A stretch of 64,000 nt of DNA from positions 60,001-124,000 of the forward strand of contig JAQFVV010012994.1 in NCBI GenBank assembly GCA_028023455.1. Direction: 5' to 3'. The notes beneath the pieces were generated by a model. That model was given only the letters and a program-made list of their open reading frames with translations, did not search any database and was not told the origin of the DNA. The translations under genes and the position numbers were made by a program. Below, piece by piece: positions 23,301-35,300 of this stretch (within the stretch, counting starts at the first letter, position 1; every line of letters begins with the position of its first letter). This DNA is from Epiperipatus broadwayi. Taxonomy: Eukaryota; Onychophora; Udeonychophora; Euonychophora; Peripatidae.

Positions 23301-26300
23301 GCTATGAGAAAAATATAAAAGAAATAGAATCTGAAATAACAGTGGTTAAACATAGTAGTTTTCCATAAATCAGTCCTAGTATAAGATTGATTTGTTTAGG
23401 AGTCAAACAGGTGAAGCACCTGCAGAATATATACATGATTTAGAAAGATTTTTTAAACTAAATATGATATTTGAAGAATGTAAGCTAACCATCACATGTA
23501 GTTGCATAATGATGCTCTGGCAAGGTGAAATTCTTTATTTGATAAATCAAACACACTTCAGAAATATAAAACGGCTTTGGTAAATAACTTTGGAACAGAA
23601 GGGAGACAAGAGGCTGTCTGATTCCAGTAATGAAGAAAAAATTTTATGGAGGTGAAAGCTACTCTTAGTTAGAAGGCAGGTAGCCAAGTTAAGAACATTA
23701 GATGCTTACAATATGACTGAGAGTCAGATTGTATGAATAGTGTGTTATAACTTGCCTTTCAAAATTGAGCAAACAATTATAAATAGAGATTAAAAAAACC
23801 ATAGAGCAAGTAGTTGAACTCTTAAATGCTCTAGATACAAGTATGCATGGCCAGTTAAATAGGCAGTCTGATAAATCTCATGACCAAACTTATATCAATG
23901 TTCTGGAATTTTAAAAATAGAGAACCTAGGCAAATTAAAGTAAATCATGGAGATCTTGAAAAAGACATTGGTAGAGTAAAAGTCAAAAACAAAATAAAAG
24001 ATCTACGTTACGAAGCTTCAACCAAATATGGGTCATCTGTAGCTGGATATAGTTATGACATTGTTATTAAGATAAAAAAATGGGAAGAAGGATATAGTTA
24101 TGACATTGTTATTAAGATAAAAAAAATGGAAAGAAGGAACATAAAAACAAACTTCGATAAATCATTCCTCGTCTCAAGGCTCAGAAATATATAGAGGAAC
24201 AATAAAACAGAGATTATTAGATCAATACCAAACATGACATGCACTAGGGAGGATCGTGTATCTTTCTATGCAAATCAGAATTGTCTAAAAATTAATTTAA
24301 CTTTGGAAGGAGTTGCCACGGAGGCCTTATTGTACTCTGGCAGCCACATATCTGTCATATCTAAAGAAGTGTACACTAAAATTGTATCAATGAACCCTAA
24401 AGTAAAGATCTTACCTTCGAAGGTAGTAGATAATAATCGTAAAACCAATTTAGTGTCCAAACAGATTTTAGTATAACTTGAGCTCAATAAAAAAGTTGTT
24501 GTGCATCATGACTTTTTAATTTTAAAAGGACTGATCCATGACGTAAATCCTGAGAGCAGATTTTATACTGAGAGCAGATTTTATACATAAATCCAGTTGT
24601 GTAATAGATTATGCAATGAATTGTGTGCTATGCGATGGAATAAGTCTTCACTGTGTCCAAAAACTTGTACATTTCTACAGAGGTATGCTGCTTGACGATG
24701 GTGGATAAAATTAAGGAATCCAAACTAATTAAACATGAAATGAGTAACCAGTTGCAATCTATTCTGGCACAATATCAAAAGATATTCTCAGAAGTTTCAG
24801 ATGAAATAAAAAGATTTGAATACAAAATCGGATAATTCAAGATCAAACTTACCAAGCAGGATCTTATCCAGTGCAACATCAATATAAACTGAAAGTAGAA
24901 AAATAACTGAAAGGAAATGATGAAATGGAGTATTCTTCCCAAATGCTCCTCTCCATATAATATTTCCATTGATATAGTTTAAAAAAAAGATGGACAGTGA
25001 GATTATGGCTAGCAGCACATCAATTAAATAAAACAACAATACTTGACCATAATATTCCTCCTCCAGTCAATGAGTTGTTGACAAAATTCAAAGATAAGAA
25101 AATTTTTTCTACCTTTGACTTAACCTCAAGTTATTGACAAATTAAACTCCTTTCAGTGGATTGCCAGTATATACCAATTCAACCGAATGCCTTTTGGTTT
25201 GAATAACAGTAGTGCAGGCTTACTAAAATGTCTACACCAAATCTTATCTCCTAAGATCAAACAGATTATGACAATACATATTGATGATGTATTGGTGGCA
25301 TCTAATGACTTAAATGAATATCTAGAACATCTGGAGATTTTTTTTCCAGAAATGTAGTCAAAAGAGAATTAAAATTAACTTAAAGTATATTAGCTACTAC
25401 CGAAGTCAAATTCTTAGGCCATATTATTAGCAATCAAGATATCCGATTTCACTCAAAAAAAAAAAAAAAGATCCAGGCTATTAAAGAGTTTCCAATATCA
25501 AAAACTAAAAATCAAAGAAGGTCCTTTTTAGAATTAACTGTGAAAAGAGGTACAGTGGGAATGGACTCCAGAGCATAAAGCTTTTGAAAATATAAAAGAA
25601 GGTTTTGAAGCAGGTGATATTTGCATTCTCAGATTTTAATAAACCCATTATTGTCTAAATTTACAGAAGTGAGTATGGAGGTTTCATTTTATCCAAATAC
25701 AGGACAACAGCCAAATTGGAGTTTTCTATTTTATAAGCCATTTACTAAAAGGTCTGGAGATCAATTATACTATTACTGAAAAAAAAGCCTTAGCAATAGT
25801 ATGGGCATTTCAAAATTTTAGACAATTTTTATTAAGATCTGAGGTAATTTCTTAATCATAGTTATATAACTAGTAGCTGGTTGGTACATTCGAGTCTGTT
25901 TTTACAGGAATTCAACTATACCATTAAATATAGTAAAGGATCTGAAAACATAGTTGCTGACATCATAAGTCACCATCTAATTCAGGAACGTCTCAATGTA
26001 GAACATATCTTCATAGCAAGTGTGAGCTTAGTAGTAGATGAATCTGTGAAAGAAGATTTAAAGCAAGTGGCTAGCAGACAGCGGCAAGATAAATATTTCC
26101 AGTGAATAATTAGAACCACAGAAAATCCTTATAGTAAGCCAGTTAAACATAAAAACCTATAAATTAGAAAATGATGTTTCAAAACCTAAGACTGGAAAGG
26201 GGGTGGGTGGAAAGCAATGATTCCCTCTCTCGTACATGGACTTCTTATTCAGTACATCCATAATCAATATGGTCATTATGGAGTACACGAAACAGAAAAT

Positions 26301-29300
26301 TTAATCAAAAATTGGTTTTACTGACCACTTATGCATAGCAGCATTCTTTCAGTTTTAAAGAATTGTGATGTATGCCAAAGGACACAACCAAAGAACAGAA
26401 TCTATATAGGTATCTTACAATCTATTATATCAAAAAATCTTAAAGAACTGATGACCAATATAGGTATCTTACAACCTATCAAAAAACCTTAAAGAACTGA
26501 TGACCAGTGATTTCTATGGATCATTGTCACCATTTAGATGAATGAAGACATGATTTGGTGATTGATTCAGTAATATAGAAATATTACTGAATCAATCACC
26601 AAATCATGTCTTTCATCAATGACCAATCTCATAGAGAGCATGAAGCAGGCACTCTCTTCATTAGAGTCACAATTTTCATCATGTTCACTTTTTGGGTCGT
26701 GAAATGTCATTTTTGTTTTGACCCTATATCTAAGAAATTTATAATCAGGTATCTAAAATCAAAAACAAACATAAGGTGCTTAGTCCTCAGATATTTATCA
26801 TGCCACATGGAGCTTCATTTCTCTTCCTTCTCCTTTATAAAATTAGGTTATAATTGATGATATATATTAAAAAGCAATAGTCACACATGGTTTAGGTATG
26901 TATTGGGAATGGTTTTATGATATTATATTTGAATTACTATGAACATTTATATATATTTTCTTCCTGCTCGACTGCTTAACATGATTAAATAGCAAATCAC
27001 ATTCATCTTGTATTATCTATGTATATTGTTAACTGATTTTTTTTTTCAAATTATCCAATATGTTAAACTTATAATCAATTTAAGACCCAATAAAAGTTAA
27101 TTGTAAGCCATAATTTACAAATACATTTTTTAATGCAAAGCAATTTTTAAGCCTATTATGACTGAAACATTGATACCAAATTAATACCAGAAAAGTTAAA
27201 AGATATATTCATTGATTTAGAATTCATTAGCAAAAATTTAGCAATGTTAGCATTGTTTTTATCTTTTTTTAATATAGAAATAAAAACAAATTTTAATAAA
27301 GTAATCATAAAAGATATAGCTTATTTTGTCATCATTACTTGTATCTCGTGTAATTGAATAAGATACATACTGAAATAGTGAAACACTTTAAATTTAATGA
27401 TTATTTCACTTCAGTGATAATTGCTGCTGTTCTGATACAAATAACTTTATCACTGACAGAAATTATTTCCCTAAAACTTGTTTGACATAATCTTAAAAAA
27501 ATGTGATAGGTAAATAATCCAATAATAATCAACTCTTTGCAACTTTGAATTTTTCTTTTGAGTGGTATTGGCAATGACAACTAGACACCCCAAATAGCTA
27601 AAATCTGACTACATTATATAAACCAGCAAATGGAAAATATTGAATCATCTAATATTTGATAAAATTTTTAAAATAATATCTCTAAAAATTTTTTTGGCAT
27701 AATTGATAAATGTCATTGCAATTGGCATATTATAGTTGTAGAACACCGTGACAGGATATTATGACTATTGTCTGTGATGCATGTTGCCAGGTTATCAGCT
27801 TTAATCTATTAGAATATTTCATTACCCAGCCATAACTTTTAAATGTCATTGCTTATCATAATTTATCACTAAATGCTTAAAAAACAATTGTGTAAAAGAA
27901 GGTTATAATAGTACTTGAGGCAAGTTGAAATTTAGCTTTGAATATCAACTTCTATCATTTGAAGTTTTTGATTTAAGAATATTGTAGCTCATTACTAATG
28001 AAATAGAATTATATTTATCAAATTTAATATAATTATGTGGAAAATTGTTCTAAACATTTTACTAAATATTTAAATATATATATATATATTGGGGAGGGGG
28101 GGTGCATTTCAATAAAAGAACTACATATATTTGTAAGTATATGAATAAGAACTTACAGTGTAGTGATAGTGCATTGTGTTATGGCTTGGCCTAAGTTCAA
28201 ATTCTGCTTAAAAAAATTTTCAGGTTCTTTGCACATAATTATTGATGGTTAACAAAACTATATACATATACATTTAATGCAACCACTACTGTGATGATAA
28301 TCAAATGACCTAACACTAAAATATTAAGATAAATGTAATTATTCTAAAAGTTTTTTTTTATATCTTTTTTTAGATTCAATTTAAAATTAATCTTCAGCTC
28401 TAAGTTTTCTAAATAGAAAGCTTTCTTCCTTCTTATTACTGAATGTGATCAGAATGGGGTGGGGTGGCTATATTGATCAGGAGTTCATATAAAGTCCGAG
28501 CAACAGAATTAATCCTGGGACCTCCTGATCCCAAGTTGGATGCTTTACCAGCTGCGTCAAATTGTGCAAAGGAAAAAAGGCATATGGCTTTATTGCTTGG
28601 GATTTCATAAAAAGCTCGAGCACCAGAATCGATCCTAGGTCCTCCCGATCCCAAGTTGGACACCCTATGGCTGTGCCAAACTGTGCAGGGCAAAAAACCT
28701 GCATACAGATTTATTACTTGGTAAGAGAGTGGCAGAACTGTGAATTCGAGAGTCAACCCCTGGAGTCTCCCAATCCCAAGATCAAATGCACTATTGACTA
28801 GTGAAACCTCGCAGGGTGTTCACTTATTAATGTCTTTGACAAATGATTGAATATCAGTCAAATCTAGCTTCTTTTTTTTTAAATAAAAATTTTATTATTA
28901 TGATATAATAAAATAAAGATGATTATAAACCATGTGCTCAAAGATTATAGAAACATGTCATCTCCTTCAGCATCAGTGAATGTGACATCATATTACAATT
29001 GTATGTTGCTTTATAATCATTATATTAACACTTAATTGAACAAACAGATTAAGCATTGCCTAAGTGTAAAAAAAAAAAAAAAAATCTACTGTTACATATA
29101 TAAAAAATTCTTGTCTTTTGAATATTAATATTTTTTCACAAAACAATTAATCTATTTTTTCACCAATTTTTATAAAAGAATGACAAATTATCAACTTAAT
29201 TCATTACTACTAACCTTTTGTAATACAGAATAAAGAGATCGTGTATTATTTTTCAAAGGCAAAAATGGATTCAGCAAATATTCATGAAGATTGGGGTGAG

Positions 29301-32300
29301 GAAATAGAGCTATCTTGGATATTAATGATGTAATTTGAAGATTTACTTCATAAGTCTGCAATATAAAAATAAATGTCAAAAATAATATCAAATATTTCTT
29401 ATATGCTAATAAATTAACAGTTATATTTTGTGTAAAAATCAAACTATACCTGATCAAATATCCTAGAAAGTTTATCAAGTAATAAATGAAGAAAGGAACC
29501 TTCATAAAATTCTTCATCCATAGGAGAGCTATCACAGGGGGGTTCTATTCCATTAGATAATCTAAGAGGCTGCTCAGGCCATCTCCATGATGAACATTGA
29601 TAGCAAATGTAAGAAAACTAAAATAAAATTAAACTAATATTAAAAATTTCTTCACATGCAAGCATATTACTATATTCCCCCATATTTTTTTTACTTACAA
29701 AACATATAATAAAAAGAATTCATAGCAGCAATTCATTCTATTATTATATTCCAGAACCAACTATTATAAGCATAAGACACCAGATGGTAGCACCAATCAA
29801 ATCTCCAGATTATGGGATGGAGCAGAATATGGAAAAACTTAGACTAGGGAATGGAAAATAAAGTGGCTAACAGGTTTCTCTGGGCATAATTGTTGAGAGA
29901 TTCTTAACTCCGTTTAAGGAGAAGCTACAGTTACATCACATCACATTAATTTATGCTTTTAATGATTGAATAAAAAGGAGCAAAAGTTGTAGATCCAGAA
30001 GGAATATATTGCATATGGATATAATAGTAGGGTTATAAGAAATATATTGCAGGATAGGAGTGGATAAAAATGAAAGAAAGAGTAAGAAATGGATTTCTAT
30101 TCCATATTCAAAGGAGGTATATAAAATTCTGAATTATTGGGAAGAAAAAATGAATGAGAATATAGATATAGGATGGAAAAATAGCAAATCATTAAAAAAG
30201 TTAGCAAGTAATGTAAAAATGAGTCATGGTAAGAGTGATAAGATAAAAATAGTTAATAAAATTATAAGAAATGTATGATGATATATATAGGTCAGTCAGT
30301 GAAAAGTAAGATAAAAAAGGGGAATGAGCATGACATAGCAAAAAATAGGAGAACTATTAAGTCAGTACCATTTTTTAGAAACAAGCGATGTTATAAAATG
30401 TGAAGAAAGTTTTGAGGTGATCAAATATTGTAGAAATTATAAAGAAAGGAAAATATATGAGACAATATATATACAAGAAAAAAAAAGAAATGTATGAATT
30501 TAGTACAAAGCTCAATAAAGTTGGGAGGAAAATGAGCATTAAATAAAAATTGGAAAGTAAAAAACATTTTATAGGGTTGAGGTTGGCCAATAGAGGGTGT
30601 GATGATATGTTAATCGCATAGTGGGAGAAATGCAAGGAAGTTTTCAATCCAATAAGTGTATAGAAGATAGTTTATTTGTAGTTACACAACTTATGGATAT
30701 GAATAGATATACAGGTAGACAGTTATATATGGTTCTTATAGATACAGAGAAGGCGTATGATAGTATAAATAGAGAAAGATTATGGGTAAATTTAGAAAAT
30801 TTGGGAATGGATGGAGCTTTAGTGGACATTATTAAGAAATTATATGAAAATAATTACTATACATATCAATTAGGAAATATAGAATCAGTTAAAGTTAAAA
30901 ATGGGGTGAGACTAAGGCAAGGATGCCCTAGGTCATCTATTTTGTTTTTGTTGTATTTGAGAGAAATGGAGAGAGCAATAGAAAGACTAGAAAGAGGGAT
31001 AGAGATACCATTGACAGATGGCAAGGGAGTATATACATTATCAGGACTTTTATTTGCAGATGATGTCTTTTTGTGTGTAGAAAGAAGGAAAGATATGGAA
31101 GTTATGCTGAGGACATGCGCAAGAGTGGGTAAAGAGTTAGGGATTAAATTTAGTGAAGAAAAATCAAAAGTAATGATGATTATTAATACTGGAGAAAGAG
31201 AAGACAAAGAATTTTTATTGGGGGAATAAAGTTAAGTGTGGTGAATAGATATAACGGAATTGTATTAAGTAATCAGAGAAACTGCTTGAACGAATGGGAG
31301 AAAAAAATGATAAATGAAGCAGAGAGAAGAAATGGATTGATAAAGAAATTAATCATATAATAAATAAGATGTAGCTAGAATTGTATGGAAGGGAGTGGCA
31401 AATAGCAGGGTTAACATATGGTAACAATGCATTATGTGTTAGTAAAGGAGTATCAGTTTACTTGAAAAAAAGTACAAAGAGAAGTAGAAAGACATGCATT
31501 AGATGCAGATGTGTGGATGGCAAAGGAGGCTATTCAAGGAGAAATGGGATGGTCAAGTTTTTATGTGAGGGATGCAAAAAGCAAAATGAAAATGTTTGGT
31601 AGATTGCAGTTTATGGATAATTAAAGAGTGGCCAAAATAGTATTTAAATGGGTTATGAATAAAGGCAGGTAACAATATGGGTGAGAAAGTAATGCGGTAT
31701 GCAGAAGATTTGGATAAAGAATTTATATTAGTATACTTGTACAAAAGATGGGATGATTGTGTTATGAGAATTGCTGAGTGTTATAGTGGTAAGAAATGGG
31801 ATAGAAGAAAAGATGCATTACTAAAGAATAGGGAGTTGAGAGATGAAGAACTAGTATGGAGAGTAAAAAGAGTTTAAATATATATAAAAGTAAATGGAAT
31901 ATTGGGTGCGAGTTAATTTATAATAATAGTAAGGAAACTAATTTCCTGTTTAAGGCTTGAACGGGATCTTTAGCAACAGGGGATTATACATGTAAATGGA
32001 AAAATGTGGGTGATTTAGTCTGCAAGTTGTGTAAGAAAGACGGAAAATATTAGGCATCTGTTAATTGAATGCAAATGCCTGAAAGTAGAAAGGATACAAA
32101 TAATAAAGTTGTGGAAGAATAAATATAAAGAAAGTGATTATACAGAAAGTGGGTTATTGATTTTTATGCTGGGTTTGGGAAAAGATAAATGGGATTTAGA
32201 TATAAAAGCCATGGAGTTGACAACAATTATATTGTGGAAATGGGATGGAGCAGGATATGGAAAACCTTAGGGTGGGGAATGAAAAGAGAAGGTTAAGTGG

Positions 32301-35300
32301 CTAACAGGTTTCTCTGGGCATAGTTGCTGAGAGATTCCTGACTCTGTATAAGGAGAAATCACAGTGCATCATATCACATCACATTAATTTCTGGTTATAA
32401 GCCTTCATCAATGAAATGAACAAAGATTACACATAATCTAGCATCTACCTTATTCCTTTTGTATTATCCAAGCTAATAATTTGAAAATTTCAAACAATGT
32501 TTAGTTTTTGAACTTGAACTAAACTTCAGTGGCATTATTCTTTGGCATCTACTGATTTCTCATGTATATAACAGATGGATCTAAAGCTGACCTAGAGAGT
32601 AAATTGCTGCTCTTAATGCTGTTTCAATTGTAAGCAAAAAACGTCATGTGATGCTTTGTTGAAATATATATATATAAGGGGTCTTCTATTTAGCTAGAAT
32701 TATGATTGTAAAAATATTAATAAATCACATCTTTATAATTTCAATGTTTGCTTACTTTTATGTAATTGTATTTTATTATGAAATATACGGAATAATATAC
32801 ATATGCACACATTGCTTTTCATAGAAATTGGAACAGCCAGAAAAAAGGGTTGTTTTATAATAGCATGATGAAATGGCAAAGAAATCATATTGAAATGTTA
32901 GATATTATATATAGAAATAATTAAAGTTGAAAGGGTTCTAGAAAGTGATGCTTTATGTTAAATGCTGCAACACAGCAGAGTTCATTATTATAAAAGCAAG
33001 TGATAGCTAGTAAATTAGATAAACACTTCATCAAAATTGGAAGCTTCAAATAAAAGATAAATGGGATAATGCAGCAGAAAAATTAAGAATGCTACAGAAT
33101 CAAAGATATGAAGGAGACTTTATTGCCAATTCTATCAGCAGTTGGGAGTGCTTGGTCAATATATTTGTTCAATAACTTCTCTTCCTCTTTCCTTCTTTAT
33201 TTTTGCTTTTCTAATATATAACATATAATAACCACATTCCACTCTTTTGACACTTTGAAGCAAAATATATTTATTTATTAATATTACAGTTTCGACTGTT
33301 CCTAGCAGTCTTCATCAGATCTACAAAAATTTAAACATTATATTAATACAACCATATTTCATACATATATCTATTATATTTTTACAATTTTACCAACTTA
33401 ATTATTACCATAATTTTATTCATAAAACTTACTATTATATCACTTTTAAAATTTACTTTACCCTTTATTTCTATTCTTAGTTATTATTATACTAATATTT
33501 ATTCACCTTTTTTTCTTTTACAATAATTTTATAATTTCAATGTAATATTATTATATTACTATATTCATAATTTAACCTTATTTTACATATTACTTTATTC
33601 ACAAATTTAACTTCATTTTACATTTCACCTATTATCCTAATTTTTAATTATTTTATTCCATTCCTTAATTCCATTTTACCCATATTTTATTCCTGCCTCT
33701 TCCATTTACTTATCCCTTATAAAATTATTTTAATTCTTATATGTATTTTTATTTTATATCTTACCTGAATATCTGCTAAACTCTCTCTACTCCACCATTT
33801 TTTATCCCATAATATACTCTAATTTCTTTTAATCTATATACAGCTGCCTCTATTATCTATTATACAAACTACTTATTTTAATTCTTATTAGTTTACACTG
33901 TTTATTTTATTTATTTTTTATACTAAGATAGTCTTTAAACCACTTTCTCTATTAATATTTGGATTTATCTTCTTTATTAAAATTGCCTCCCTTATTTTTC
34001 TATCCCTCCTACTACTTGCATAACTTATCATTCTAATATTCTCTTTTTCTAGTTTATGACGTGTCTCCATAAAATGCATATATACCGGTGATCCTCTATC
34101 ATATTTATGTTGCTTTAACCTAGTATATATTGAATTTTTCGTCTCACCAACATATTTATTTATAATCCCTTTATCCCTACATTTTCTGCATTCTATCTCA
34201 TAAACCCCATTTATATATTTCTTCTCTCCACTTATATACCTATTATCTAAAATATCCATTATATTTTTCTTTCTTTTATTCACTACTTTATATTTAATAT
34301 CATTTTTAAAATCTTTATTAATTTTTTAATAATATTATTAATTCCCCTTACTATACTACTATCATTAACTTTTATTCCTATGTATTACTTCTTTTCTTTT
34401 CGTTTCCCTTCATCCTTTCCCTCTTTTTTATATAACTCTTCTATCTTTTTTATATTGTTTTTTATTCCCTCTTCTGGATATTCATTTTTCCTAAAATCTT
34501 CCTTTATTCTACTTATTTCTTTATCATATTCCTCTCCTTCATCACAATAATATTTTGCTCTATATACCTTAGAACTTATAGCACTAATCTTATGCTTAAT
34601 ATCCATATTAGAACCCCAATTTACTGCATTTGTAATACCCATTTTTCTAAACACTTCTGTTTTTACTTTACATCTTTTCTCATAATATTCCTTCTTTATC
34701 ATTATATCTAGATACGCCAATCTATTATCATTCTCCCATTCTATTGTAAAATGTATCTTCTTATCTAAAAAAATTTATAGATAAAATAAATAAAATAGAT
34801 AAGAAGATACATTTTACAATAGAATGGGAGAATGATAATAGATTGGCGTATCTAGATATAATGATAAAGAAGGAATATTATGAGAAAAGATGTAAAGTAA
34901 AAACAGAAGTGTTTAGAAAAATGGGTATTACAAATGCAGTAAATTGGGGTTCTAATATGGATATTAAGCATAAGATTAGTGCTATAAGTTCTAAGGTATA
35001 TAGAGCAAAATATTATTGTGATGAAGGAGAGGAATATGATAAAGAAATAAATAGAATAAAGGAAGATTTTAGGAAAAATGAATATCCAGAAGAGGGAATA
35101 AAAAACAATATAAAAAAGATAGAAGAGTTATATAAAAAAGAGGGAAAGGATGAAGAGAAATGAAAAGAAAAGAAGGAATACATAGGAATAAAAGTTAATG
35201 ATAGTAGTATAGTAAGAGGAATTAATAATATTATTAAAAAAATTAATAAAGATTTTAAAAATGATATTAAATATAAAGTAGTGAATAAAAGAAAGAAAAA

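Larger units (their letters stand above)
22690..26480 (+). mobile_element. Decayed Ty3/gypsy-like LTR retrotransposon
   Basis: Plus-strand remnants occur in the order gag, protease, reverse transcriptase, RNase H, integrase zinc finger, which is the Ty3/gypsy order. Every region is interrupted by stops, frameshifts or small duplications. No LTRs were found and nothing after the integrase zinc finger resembles an integrase core, so the copy is truncated at 3' and probably at 5' too. No envelope-like frame is seen. It lies inside the 11.6-kb FHIP1 intron, in the opposite orientation to the gene. Confidence 0.8.

Noticed and set aside
22928-23353. A 141-residue minus-strand Phe/Leu-rich ORF
   Set aside because: It is antisense to the coiled-coil gag relic; its hydrophobic look comes from the reverse complement of Lys/Glu codons.
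28436-28801. Three overlapping 75-106 residue ORFs as genes
   Set aside because: They follow the tandem tRNA-like repeat units on both strands and show no protein motif.
29191-29535. A single 114-residue minus-strand ORF
   Set aside because: It reads through a 94-bp intron; only 29215-29355 is in the FHIP1 frame, and the part over 29450-29535 is in the wrong register.
30866-31207. A minus-strand 113-residue ORF
   Set aside because: It is antisense to a clear LINE reverse transcriptase with motifs A to D.
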